Shown here: one piece after another, positions 1 to 7,185 of the stretch | How the letters are laid out: every line of letters begins with the position of its first letter | Position numbering within the stretch: position 1 is the first letter of the stretch | NCBI GenBank assembly: GCA_947489925.1 | Contig: CANLFK010000040.1 | Coordinates: 1 to 14,139, forward strand | Length of the DNA: 14,139 nucleotides | Direction: 5' to 3' | Origin: Candidatus Caenarcanales bacterium | GTDB taxonomy: Bacteria; Cyanobacteriota; Vampirovibrionia; Caenarcaniphilales; Caenarcanaceae | Program-made: the position numbers and the translations under genes | Notes under the pieces: generated by a model | Seen by the model: only the letters and a program-made list of their open reading frames with translations | Told to the model about the DNA's origin: nothing | Database searches by the model: none

Positions 1-2
1 AG

Positions 3-62
3 AATCAGGGGAAAGAAAAAGAATATAAAGAGCTACACAATCAACAGATAAGGTTATTTTGA
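3..62 (+). CDS. Possible C-terminal tail of an upstream gene (partial)
   Basis: The third forward frame is open from the window edge to a TGA at 60-62 and reads as a hydrophilic, Glu/Lys-rich 19-residue tail ending QQIRLF. The first frame is also open, to a TAA at 49-51, so the frame choice is not certain. Frame three uses the GAA/AAA-type codons seen in the real genes nearby. A terminator-like hairpin lies 34 bases downstream on the same strand, which is what the end of a + strand gene would need. No function can be assigned from so short a tail. Confidence 0.28.
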   Translation, partial: NQGKEKEYKELHNQQIRLF

Positions 63-95
63 GAATTTGGAGTCATATGTTATCATTAAAGAATA

Positions 96-130
96 CCTCG
101 GGGACTTGCCCCGTAGGAATTTTATTTTTT
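96..130 (+). terminator. Rho-independent terminator-like hairpin
   Basis: CGGGG (99-103) pairs with CCCCG (109-113) around the loop ACTTG. A short mismatch follows, then CC (96-97) can pair with GG (116-117). A T-rich run at 120-130 follows on the + strand. On the - strand the hairpin is followed only by a weak T-rich stretch, so it most likely ends transcription of a + strand gene lying left of the window. It could also catch the convergent gene that ends at 184. Confidence 0.6.
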
Positions 131-183
131 TGGCTTGAAAATTTTAGAGCAATATTTAAATCGTTAATGTAAAAAGCCAAAAA
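127..183. repeat. 10-bp inverted repeat flanking a 37-nt spacer
   Basis: TTTTTGGCTT (127-136) is perfectly complementary to AAGCCAAAAA (174-183). The right arm abuts the stop codon of the - strand gene at 184. The T-stem-A polarity is the reverse of an ordinary terminator, so its role is unclear. In such AT-rich DNA the outer A/T pairs may be chance. Confidence 0.3.
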
Positions 184-654
184 TTATGCACTAAAATTCA
201 ATTCAGCACCGATTGGATTTTCTCCGATACCATTAGAAGCTTGCATATTATTAATTAAACCACCCGCAGCTTTTACTCTTTGATTTCCATTATCATTTTG
301 CTCAATAAAAGAAGCTGGCCAATTATCGATTAGGGGATCTGTTTCAGATTCAGAAGCGGGTATTTCAGTCGTAACTTCTGAGTTTTGCAAAGATTGTAAT
401 CTGCTGGCTTTGTCTAATAATTTTTGGGCATCTTCATTTGGCGAATCAAGACCAATTAGAGCTAAACCCAATCGCTGAAAATAATTAAAAGCTTTTCCTA
501 AAATACTAGAACTATGCTCTGATTTTCTCCCAGTATTAATTTGAATAAAAGGTTTTTTAGTATTCTCTGGTTTGGCAGAAATAGCCGAAATATTATTAGA
601 ACTTAAGGAATTATCTGAATAATTGAATTTTCCAATACTGTTCAATTTAGACAT
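184..654 (-). CDS. Hydrophilic protein of unknown function
   Basis: I do not recognise this family. From the ATG at 654 it is 156 residues. The frame stays open to a TTG at 708 (174 residues), but that extension uses codons that look less like the neighbours (AGG, GGA, CTC), and neither start has a clear Shine-Dalgarno. The first half is Ser/Asn/Lys-rich and probably flexible. In the middle (around FNYFQRLGLALIGL, followed by DAQKLLDKASRL) it can form an amphipathic helix pair. The C-terminal part is Glu/Ser/Asp-rich, then Gly/Asn-rich, ending AELNFSA. There is no signal peptide, no membrane span of normal length, no cysteine and no catalytic motif. It is transcribed away from rpmA, across a gap that also holds the rpmA promoter. 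It may be a lineage-specific cytoplasmic or structural protein; nothing firmer can be said. Confidence 0.55.
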   Translation of the reverse strand: MSKLNSIGKFNYSDNSLSSNNISAISAKPENTKKPFIQINTGRKSEHSSSILGKAFNYFQRLGLALIGLDSPNEDAQKLLDKASRLQSLQNSEVTTEIPASESETDPLIDNWPASFIEQNDNGNQRVKAAGGLINNMQASNGIGENPIGAELNFSA

Positions 655-755
655 AAAAGATGAACTCGTTTTTTTATTTAATAAAGTAATTCCCCTAATT
701 AAGAGCAAATAATTAAGCTAAATGAATGAATTTAGGAAATAACTTGCTAAGTATT

Positions 756-761
756 TATAAT
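756..761 (+). promoter_or_regulatory. -10 element of the rpmA-sod promoter
   Basis: A perfect TATAAT lies 47 bases before the rpmA ATG, giving an expected 5' leader of about 40 nt. No good -35 is present at the usual spacing (733-738 reads TAGGAA), so the match rests on the -10 alone. In AT-rich DNA such a hexamer can arise by chance. Confidence 0.4.
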
Positions 762-808
762 TTCTGCTAAATTTACTAAAAATAGTGTCTTAAAAATAGG
801 TTTTTGTT

Positions 809-1078
809 ATGGCAAGTAAAAAAGCTGGTGGTTCTAGTCGGAATGGAAGAGATAGTAATCCAAAATATCGTGGTGTTAAGCGCTTTGGCGGACAAAAGGT
901 AAAAGCTGGCGAAATTTTAGTGCGTCAAGTTGGAACTAAGCTTAAACCTGGTAAAAATGTTGGCTTAGGAAGAGATTATACGATTTTTGCTTTAATTGAA
1001 GGTACAGTTAAATTTACCGAAAAACAAGGTCGTAAACATGTAAACATTGAACCATTAGCCATTGCTACTGTCGCTTAA
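809..1078 (+). CDS. rpmA: 50S ribosomal protein L27
   Basis: This is an 89-residue bacterial L27, a large-subunit protein whose N-terminal tail reaches towards the peptidyl-transferase centre. The family hallmark is clear: a basic start (MASKKAGGSSRNGRDS) followed by GVKRFGGQ and the beta-rich core with ILVRQVGT and VGLGRDYTIFAL. Length is normal. The protein begins directly with the mature-type tail, so it lacks the N-terminal extension that Firmicutes and Fusobacteria cut off with the Prp protease. Residue 3 is Ser where many L27s have His. The usual partner gene rplU (L21) is not upstream: the neighbour there points the other way and is unrelated. Downstream, only 21 bp away, is a superoxide dismutase gene, so the two are probably co-transcribed from the TATAAT at 756. 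Confidence 0.97.
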   Translation: MASKKAGGSSRNGRDSNPKYRGVKRFGGQKVKAGEILVRQVGTKLKPGKNVGLGRDYTIFALIEGTVKFTEKQGRKHVNIEPLAIATVA

Positions 1079-1099
1079 ATACCCTTAGCAAATCAGCAA

Positions 1100-1849
1100 A
1101 TGACCGAAGAAATAAATCAAGCCGAACTCAATCGCAGAGATTTTTTGAAGTTTGGAGCTGGAGCTTTTGCCACGACCATAATTCCTTTAGCTAATTCAGC
1201 CCAAAGCGTTTTAGCCGAAGAAATTACAACTTTAAATAAAACAAATAATAATATTCAAGCCAAAGATTTTTCGCCTTTAGTTACAATTCCACCAGCGGGT
1301 ATGAGTTCTAGGCAAATTAATGAGCATTTGGGGCTTTACCGAAAATATGTAATTTCTTTAAATAAAACTCAAGAAACTGAAAAAAAGACTGGCATTACGC
1401 ATGATACTTTGATTAATAAAGGCTTTGCATATGGCGGAACATTATTACATGAATTATATTTTGGTAATTTAAGCTCTAAACCCGCTCAGTTGAATTATCA
1501 ATCATTATTAATGCAAGCCATTGAAAGAGATTATGGTGCATATGAAGGATTAATCAATAATTTTAAAGAAGCTGGTTTAAATGCCAGAGGTTGGGCAATT
1601 TTTGGTTTAAACTTATTTGATGGTAAATTAAATATTTATGGAATGGACTCTCATAATGAAGGTTCTGCTTTAATGTTTATTTGGCCAATTATTGTTTTAG
1701 ATGTTTATGAGCATGCTTATATGATTGATCATGGCACAAATAAAACTGCTTATTTAGATAATTTTATGAAAAACATTGATTGGTCAATTGGTGAAGCTCG
1801 CTTTTTGCAAGGCTTAAAAACTCTTAAAAATAATACTTTAATTATTTAA
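1100..1849 (+). CDS. Tat-exported iron/manganese superoxide dismutase
   Basis: The protein is 249 residues. An N-terminal twin-arginine signal (NRRDFLKFGAGAF, Arg12-Arg13) is followed by a hydrophobic stretch and a likely cleavage after VLA39, so the folded, metal-loaded enzyme should be exported. The mature part resembles Fe/Mn-SOD, which converts superoxide to oxygen and peroxide. Probable metal ligands are His76 (EHLGLYRKYV), His117 (LLHELYFGNL), Asp201 and His205 (LDVYEHAY). The SOD C-terminal signature continues through AYLDNFMKNIDW. Two oddities stand out. The position that usually holds the outer-sphere Gln before the DVWEHAY motif appears to be His185 (DSHNEG), as in mycobacterial and archaeal Fe-SODs. 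The His-to-Tyr spacing in the first helix is one residue shorter than in the E. coli enzymes. Metal choice cannot be read from sequence. It follows rpmA closely, and its stop overlaps the convergent asparaginase gene's stop by a few bases. Confidence 0.87.
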   Translation: MTEEINQAELNRRDFLKFGAGAFATTIIPLANSAQSVLAEEITTLNKTNNNIQAKDFSPLVTIPPAGMSSRQINEHLGLYRKYVISLNKTQETEKKTGITHDTLINKGFAYGGTLLHELYFGNLSSKPAQLNYQSLLMQAIERDYGAYEGLINNFKEAGLNARGWAIFGLNLFDGKLNIYGMDSHNEGSALMFIWPIIVLDVYEHAYMIDHGTNKTAYLDNFMKNIDWSIGEARFLQGLKTLKNNTLII

Positions 1850-2808
1850 GGCTTCCTCGAATAAATTTGAATTTCAGCCATTTTTTGACCGTGCAAATTA
1901 AATAAAAAAGGCTCGAAAATATTATTGTTTGATTTAAATGCTAAATTGCAAAAATTAATCAAAAAGTCTTTTAAAATTAGAGCTCTGACTTTAGTTTCTG
2001 AATCATAGCTTTTTAATAAAATAGTTTGAATAGTTTTAGATTTACAATTAAGTATATTAATAATACTAAGACCACCCGCACCAGACTTAATAATAATATT
2101 TGGATAAAAAGCTTGGGTTAATTCATAATCAGAGCGATTTAGTCCGCTAATAAAAAAACTTTCTTCAAGCATAGCTTCACAAATTAATTTAATATTTTCG
2201 TTCTGAGAGCTTAAATTAAACTGCGAAAAACCTTTTAACAAATTATAAACTGGCATACTATAAGCTGGCAAACCGCATCCATCTAAGCTTAATAAAATTT
2301 GATGACTAGGAATTTGACAAAGCTGACTCAAAGTTTCTAAAACTGCCAAATTAAATGGATGATTAATTTCTAAATAATTTAAAGGCCAATTCATTTGCTT
2401 GGAAACCGCCAAAATTGCAATATGTTTGCCTGCACAATTATTTTGTAAAACTGGATTAGTATTTTTATCAGTTTTCAATGGGTCTAAAGGTGCATGAATG
2501 CCACATTGTAAATCAGAAAAATTAAGTTTAAAACGCTTTAATAAACTTTCTAGTATTTCGGTATGTTCTTTCGAACCCGAATGAGAAGCCATACAAATTG
2601 CTATTTCTTTAAAATTATTAAGTTCAAGCCCCAAATTTAAACAAGTGAATAATTGAAAAGGCTTAGCCAGTGAACGCAAACAAATATTAATATTTTTATT
2701 TTCGAGAGTTTCAGTACAAAATAATTCATCATTTTTCAAATAAAATAAATGTCCATAATGCTGGGCTTCCAAATAATAATCAGAGCGATAAGTTTCAGCT
2801 AAAAGCAT
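1846..2808 (-). CDS. L-asparaginase II (Rhizobium type)
   Basis: The 320-residue protein belongs to the Asparaginase_II family of Rhizobium etli ReAII/ReAV, unrelated to the E. coli AnsA/AnsB enzymes. It should hydrolyse asparagine to aspartate and ammonia in the cytoplasm; there is no signal peptide. The residues known to matter in ReAV are all matched: the Ser-x-x-Lys pair (Ser46, Lys49 in RSLAKPFQ), the ASHSG serine segment (74-78), the zinc ligands Cys125 and Lys128 (NNCAGKH) and Cys178 (DGCGLP), and Lys241 (IIIKSGAGG). Length is close to normal for the family. It starts with ATG 18 bp after the upstream protease gene and is probably co-transcribed with it. There is no Shine-Dalgarno, so translation may be coupled. 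Its stop overlaps the tail of the convergent sod gene. Confidence 0.93.
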   Translation of the reverse strand: MLLAETYRSDYYLEAQHYGHLFYLKNDELFCTETLENKNINICLRSLAKPFQLFTCLNLGLELNNFKEIAICMASHSGSKEHTEILESLLKRFKLNFSDLQCGIHAPLDPLKTDKNTNPVLQNNCAGKHIAILAVSKQMNWPLNYLEINHPFNLAVLETLSQLCQIPSHQILLSLDGCGLPAYSMPVYNLLKGFSQFNLSSQNENIKLICEAMLEESFFISGLNRSDYELTQAFYPNIIIKSGAGGLSIINILNCKSKTIQTILLKSYDSETKVRALILKDFLINFCNLAFKSNNNIFEPFLFNLHGQKMAEIQIYSRKP

Positions 2809-2826
2809 TTGTATTTTTATTATTAA

Positions 2827-3969
2827 TTAATTACCTCTTAAATACTTAATAGCAACCTTTAATTGTTCTCTTTCATCTTTTATGTCCATATCTGGTTTAA
2901 TGCCCACCTTATGGATTTCCTTGCCATTTGGTCTGTAAAATTTATTAACCGTTATATGCAAAGCAGAATCATCAGCTAAAACTTTAATTTGTTGTACTAA
3001 ACCTTTACCAAAAGTACGATTACCAATTGAAATGGCTTTTTTATTATCGATCAGGGCGGCCGCTATTATTTCGCTAGCACTAGCTGTTTGATCATCCATT
3101 AAAATAACAATTGGACCTTTATAAATTGCCAAAGACTTAGCTTTAATATTATTTAATCCTTGCAAGCTTTCAATGGTAACTATATTTCCCTTTTCAAGTA
3201 AATAATCGGCAATAGTAATTGCATTTTTTAGCAAGCCGCCCGTATTATCACGCAAATCAATGATTAAACCTTTAATTTTAGTTTTTTTATTTTGACTAAT
3301 AATAATACTTTTAAAAACATCATATGCTTTATTAGAGAGCAAATCATCGATTTTTACATATAAAATATTTTGCTCAATGAATTTAGATCTAATCGAAATG
3401 GCTTCAATTTCTTTGGCTTCAATGCGAGAAGTATAAACAGCATAACCTCTCTCAAAGTCAATTTTGACCTTTTGTCCGACTTTTAAATCTTTAAGAGAAT
3501 TATTTATTTCCCGATCTGAAAGTAATTCAACTGGATTATCATTAATGGCGAGTAATTGATCTTGGCTTTTAAGACCAGCCTTTGCCGCAGGCGAACCAGC
3601 TTGAACCATAGCAATTATAACTGGATTAAGCGGATCAAGTATTATGCCCGTACCAGCTGTAACTGTTCTAATGCGTCTCGATTCTTGCAGAGCTTCTTTT
3701 GGAGTTAAAAACTTTGTATATGGATCTTTTAGTTTTTGAATTAAACATTTAATCGAATCATACTCAGAGAGACCAATTTTACAAGTATTAATATTATATT
3801 CACTAAAAGACTTCTTTATGACTTGCGGATTATAGTAATTGTTTTTAATTAATTCAATAGCTTCTTTATAAATAGCAAAATCATGAGCAAAGGCTTCCTG
3901 AGATACTAATCCAGATATTAGAAAACTCAAGAAAAAAATTAAATTGAAAATCAATAGTTTGTAAGCCAA
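2827..3969 (-). CDS. ctpA: C-terminal processing peptidase (S41 family, CtpA-like)
   Basis: This is an exported serine protease of 380 residues that trims or degrades proteins from their C-termini. Residues 1-28 form a signal peptide (hydrophobic core LLIFNLIFFLSFLISG, cleavage likely after AFA28), placing it in the periplasm or cell envelope. A PDZ domain spans about 100-185 (with AGSPAAKAGLKSQDQLLAIN). The catalytic domain follows, with the Ser-Lys pair: Ser297 in TASASE, then Lys322 and Gln326 in GKGLVQQ, at the 25- and 4-residue spacings normal for this family. Cys63 and Cys75 could form a disulfide after export. The start is a TTG: no ATG or GTG lies in frame before the signal peptide ends. 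It heads a two-gene operon with the asparaginase. Its promoter overlaps that of the divergent helicase. The symbol follows cyanobacterial usage; CtpB or Prc-like naming is equally possible. Confidence 0.93.
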   Translation of the reverse strand: MAYKLLIFNLIFFLSFLISGLVSQEAFAHDFAIYKEAIELIKNNYYNPQVIKKSFSEYNINTCKIGLSEYDSIKCLIQKLKDPYTKFLTPKEALQESRRIRTVTAGTGIILDPLNPVIIAMVQAGSPAAKAGLKSQDQLLAINDNPVELLSDREINNSLKDLKVGQKVKIDFERGYAVYTSRIEAKEIEAISIRSKFIEQNILYVKIDDLLSNKAYDVFKSIIISQNKKTKIKGLIIDLRDNTGGLLKNAITIADYLLEKGNIVTIESLQGLNNIKAKSLAIYKGPIVILMDDQTASASEIIAAALIDNKKAISIGNRTFGKGLVQQIKVLADDSALHITVNKFYRPNGKEIHKVGIKPDMDIKDEREQLKVAIKYLRGN

Positions 3970-3990
3970 AATTAAATTAAACTTTTTGAA

Positions 3991-4020
3991 TTGACGATCA
4001 TAAAATTAAAACATTATAAA
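3991..4020 (+). promoter_or_regulatory. Helicase promoter, predicting an almost leaderless mRNA
   Basis: TTGACG (3991-3996) is a 5/6 match to the -35 consensus. TATAAA (4015-4020) is a 5/6 match to the -10, at an 18-bp spacing; TTATAA gives 17 bp. The expected start of transcription is about 4026-4028, and the ATG is at 4029. There is no Shine-Dalgarno, as expected for a leaderless transcript. Confidence 0.6.
4013..4018 (-). promoter_or_regulatory. -10 element of the ctpA promoter
   Basis: Read on the - strand this is a perfect TATAAT. It shares its bases with the -10 of the divergent helicase promoter. TTGTCT at 4039-4034 could be a -35, but at a short 15-bp spacing. The leader to the TTG start would be about 37 nt. 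Because the two -10 boxes coincide, the polymerase can use only one direction at a time. Confidence 0.4.
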
Positions 4021-4028
4021 TCAAACAA

Positions 4029-6149
4029 ATGTTAGACAAAACAATAGATCCTGAAAATATTTTTTCTTTTAAACTAGATACTTTTCAAATTAAAGCCATT
4101 AAATCTTTAAATCAAGGCAAAAATATTTTAGTTTCCGCTCCTACGGGTTCTGGTAAAACTGCAATTGCCGAATATGCCGTACATAATGCTTTAGCCAATC
4201 ACAAACGGATTTTTTATACTACTCCGCTTAAAGCTCTCAGTAATCAGAAATTCTTTGATTTTTGTAATCAATTTGGCGAAGAAAAAGTCGGACTTTTAAC
4301 TGGCGATACTCAAATAAATCGTGAAGGCGAAATTTTAATTTTAACGACTGAAATTTTTAGGAATATGCTTTATAAGTCTGACCTTGATAAAGAGCTTTTT
4401 GAAAGAATTGGTTTTGTTGTATTAGATGAATGCCATTATATGAAAGACCCAGATCGTGGCACTGTTTGGGAAGAATCAATTATTTATTGCCCCAAAGAAG
4501 CTCAAATTATAGCTCTCTCAGCGACAGTGGGAAACCCCGAACAAATAGCTCATTGGATTAGCCAAATTCATAGTTCAACTGAATTAATTGAAAGCCATAA
4601 AAGACCAGTTCCTTTGCGGTTTTTCCTTTTTGGGCGGGGCGAAAATCAGCTTAAACCTTTAATGACACCCGAAGGCAAAATCAATAAATCAATTTTAAAA
4701 GCCCCCAAGCTAAAAGGAAAATTAGCCAAAGAAGGCTTGCCAAAGATTGGAGATGTTTTATTTGAATTACAACAGAAGAAAATGTTGCCCGTTATTTATT
4801 TTTTATTTAGTCGCCGTGGTTGCGAGGAAGCTTTAAAAAGAACAGCTCAACTCAATGCTTCTTTTTTGACTGATTTAGAATCTTTTGAATTAAAAAAACA
4901 TCTTGAAGAAGCTTGTCAGCAATTACCTTGGTTAAGATCTCATAGGCATTTTAATAGTCTCAAAAAAGGTTTAGCCGCTCATCATGCTGGATTGTTGCCA
5001 GCCCTTAAATCTTTAGTAGAAAGACTTTTTCAGAAAAATTTAATTAAAGTAGTTTTTGCAACCGAAACTTTAGCGGCTGGAATTAATATGCCTGCTCGTT
5101 CAGTCGTGATTTCACAAATTTCAAAACGGATAGATTCTGCACATAGACTTTTAACCAGCAGTGAATTTTTGCAAATGAGTGGCAGAGCTGGACGCCGTGG
5201 CATGGACGAAATTGGTTATGTAATTGTCATGGAAACTGCTTATGAAGGCCCAATGGAAATTGCAACTTTGGCAATAGCCGAACCAGAAGACTTGCACAGT
5301 GCTTTTAATGCAAATTATGTTATGGTTTTAAACTTGGCGGCTCGCCATAAATGGGATATTTGCAAAGAATTAGTTTTAAAGAGTTTTGCTCGTTTTGAAA
5401 ATCAGCCCGAAATAAAGTCTTTGCAAAATATGGCAAAACAATTGAATTCAAACTTAGAAAAATTAAATAAAAAAACCGAAGAAAAAAGAAAAATTAAAAC
5501 CTTAAAGAAAATTGAAAAATTAAATGAAGAAGCTTCAGAGCTTGAGCAAATTCCATGGCCAGACTTTGAAAAAGCCGCTCAAATTTTAATTGATACTGAA
5601 TATTTAAATTCTGATTTTAGACCAACTGATAAAGGTTATTGGGCGGCTGACTTGCGGGGAGATAATATTTTATTTATGGCTGAATTTATTAATAATTTTG
5701 AAAACTGGAATATAAATTTGAGTTCTTTTGAATTGGCTGGTTTGGCTTGTGCTTTTGCTGGGCAAGAAATCCGCTGGGATAATACTTATACACCTAGCAG
5801 TTGGGCTATTACGCAAGGTATACAAGATATTACTATTAAAATTTATGCTTTAATTCAGCAAATTAGTAAAATACAGGAAAAACATGAATTTACGGCTCGT
5901 ATTCCTTTTGTCGTCAATTTGATTGAATTAGGTTTCGACTGGACTGGCGGTTTTGAATGGTCAGATTTAATGGAAAAATATAAAACTGATGAAGGTGATT
6001 TGGTAAAATGTTTGCGTCAAGGATCTGACTTTTTGAAACAACTTAGTATTTGCGAAGGGTCATCTGATCATTTAAAACAAATTGCCTCAACTGCATATGA
6101 TTTAATTTATCGTTCGCCAATCCGTGATGAAATAGCTGAATTAAACTAA
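4029..6149 (+). CDS. Ski2-like DEAD/DEAH RNA helicase with DSHCT domain
   Basis: The protein is a 706-residue superfamily 2 helicase of the Ski2/Mtr4/HelY type. Motifs appear in order: an upstream FQIKAI Q-like segment, Walker A APTGSGKT (37-44), TTPLKALSNQ (64-73), TGDTQ, DECH box (133-136), SAT (164-166), ATETLAAGINMPA (344-356) and QMSGRAGRRG (382-391). A Lys/Glu-rich coiled coil lies at about 463-507. The C-terminal 145 residues match the DSHCT domain (LAGLACAFAGQE ... DEGDLVKCLRQ). It should unwind structured RNA using ATP, in RNA processing or decay. Close relatives occur in cyanobacteria, actinobacteria (HelY) and plastids (ISE2). It is shorter than those, mainly between the RecA core and DSHCT, where the beta-barrel 'arch' is replaced by the coiled coil. 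It is a single-gene unit, bounded by a divergent promoter and a strong two-way terminator. Confidence 0.93.
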   Translation: MLDKTIDPENIFSFKLDTFQIKAIKSLNQGKNILVSAPTGSGKTAIAEYAVHNALANHKRIFYTTPLKALSNQKFFDFCNQFGEEKVGLLTGDTQINREGEILILTTEIFRNMLYKSDLDKELFERIGFVVLDECHYMKDPDRGTVWEESIIYCPKEAQIIALSATVGNPEQIAHWISQIHSSTELIESHKRPVPLRFFLFGRGENQLKPLMTPEGKINKSILKAPKLKGKLAKEGLPKIGDVLFELQQKKMLPVIYFLFSRRGCEEALKRTAQLNASFLTDLESFELKKHLEEACQQLPWLRSHRHFNSLKKGLAAHHAGLLPALKSLVERLFQKNLIKVVFATETLAAGINMPARSVVISQISKRIDSAHRLLTSSEFLQMSGRAGRRGMDEIGYVIVMETAYEGPMEIATLAIAEPEDLHSAFNANYVMVLNLAARHKWDICKELVLKSFARFENQPEIKSLQNMAKQLNSNLEKLNKKTEEKRKIKTLKKIEKLNEEASELEQIPWPDFEKAAQILIDTEYLNSDFRPTDKGYWAADLRGDNILFMAEFINNFENWNINLSSFELAGLACAFAGQEIRWDNTYTPSSWAITQGIQDITIKIYALIQQISKIQEKHEFTARIPFVVNLIELGFDWTGGFEWSDLMEKYKTDEGDLVKCLRQGSDFLKQLSICEGSSDHLKQIASTAYDLIYRSPIRDEIAELN

Positions 6150-6167
6150 AACTCTAAAAAATAAAAC

Positions 6168-6243
6168 AAAAAACCTCAAGCCCACCAGCCCCTTAACAGG
6201 CAAATTAACTTTGCTAACAGGGAAAATGGGTCTTGAGGTTTTT
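6168..6243. terminator. Nested bidirectional terminator between helicase and korB
   Basis: A-rich plus CCTCAAG (6168-6180) pairs with CTTGAGG plus TTTTT (6232-6243). CCCA (6181-6184) then pairs with TGGG (6227-6230), leaving T6231 as a bulge. Inside the 42-nt loop a second hairpin forms from GCAAA (6200-6204) and TTTGC (6210-6214). The outer A/T arms give a U-tract on either strand, so it can end both the helicase and the korAB transcripts. The loop also carries two near copies of TTAACAGG (6193-6200 and 6214-6221). Confidence 0.82.
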
Positions 6244-6259
6244 GTTAATCGAATTGACC

Positions 6260-7162
6260 TTAAATATAAGACTTTTTCAAATTAGCAAAAAATTCAGCTT
6301 CAATTTTCAAAGGTCTTTCAATAATTGGAGTTTGACTTTCTTTGTAAGCTGGCACTTGTTCAATATAAGTTGGTCTATTATCATTTTTATACAAAATTCC
6401 CATTGGATAACGACCATCATCTTTCAAAGCTAATTCAAAAGCCTGAAGCGGATCTTGGCAATTATAATTTGCATTCTCTTCTAAAACCTTATATGAATAT
6501 TCTTTATACCAATCAGTACTTTGTAATTTATTATAACTTGGACAAGTTTGTAAAACCTCGACCAAAGCATAACCTTTATGTTCCAAAGCCTGTTGAATAA
6601 TATCAGCTGTAAACTTAGGATCACCAGAAAAACCACGACCAATAAAAGTTGCACCCGCCGCCAAACCAATTGCCAAAGGATTAACCGCAAATTCAATAGC
6701 TCCTTCGGGTGAAGTGGTTGTTCTAAAGCCTCTTTTGCTAGTTGGTGAATATTGACCTTTAGTCAAACCATAAACTTCATTATTTTCAATAATTTGGACA
6801 ATATCCATATTTCGTCTCATATTATGCACTGCATGACCAAGTCCCATTCCTAAGCTATCACCATCTCCACCAATTGAAATAGTTACTAGTTTTGGATTTG
6901 CTAAATGTGCTCCGCAAGCAATTGTTGTGCCTCTTCCATGCAAAGTCATATAACCGTTAGCATTGATATAATCAGGTAATTTGCTACCACAACCAATACC
7001 CGACACCAATAAAACTTGCCAAGGTGCAATACCAGAATTAATTAAAGCCGTTTGCAAAGCACTTTGTATACCAAAATCTCCGCAGCCAGGACACCAAGTT
7101 GATTTTTGTGATGACTTAAAGTCTTTAGCGGTAACTTTTTGTCTTTCTTGTGTGATTACCAT
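6260..7162 (-). CDS. korB: 2-oxoacid:ferredoxin oxidoreductase, beta subunit
   Basis: The 300-residue subunit holds the thiamine diphosphate and the [4Fe-4S] cluster. The four cluster cysteines are visible: Cys24 and Cys27 (WCPGCGDFG), Cys58 (GIGCGSK) and Cys207 (QTCPSYN). The ThDP/Mg motif is GDGDSLGMG (99-107) continuing to ENNEVYGLTKGQ (126-137), and the HGRG signature is at 75-78. With KorA it should oxidatively decarboxylate 2-oxoglutarate, or a similar 2-oxoacid, with CoA to give the acyl-CoA, CO2 and reduced ferredoxin; the reaction can run backwards as a CO2-fixing step. Substrate choice is inferred from the two-subunit layout and is not proven. It lies 23 bp after korA and has one of the best ribosome binding sites in the window (AAGGA about 9 bases before the ATG). 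It ends at the shared terminator. Confidence 0.95.
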   Translation of the reverse strand: MVITQERQKVTAKDFKSSQKSTWCPGCGDFGIQSALQTALINSGIAPWQVLLVSGIGCGSKLPDYINANGYMTLHGRGTTIACGAHLANPKLVTISIGGDGDSLGMGLGHAVHNMRRNMDIVQIIENNEVYGLTKGQYSPTSKRGFRTTTSPEGAIEFAVNPLAIGLAAGATFIGRGFSGDPKFTADIIQQALEHKGYALVEVLQTCPSYNKLQSTDWYKEYSYKVLEENANYNCQDPLQAFELALKDDGRYPMGILYKNDNRPTYIEQVPAYKESQTPIIERPLKIEAEFFANLKKSYI

Positions 7163-7185
7163 TTTGTTTTTCCTTTTTTGTATTT

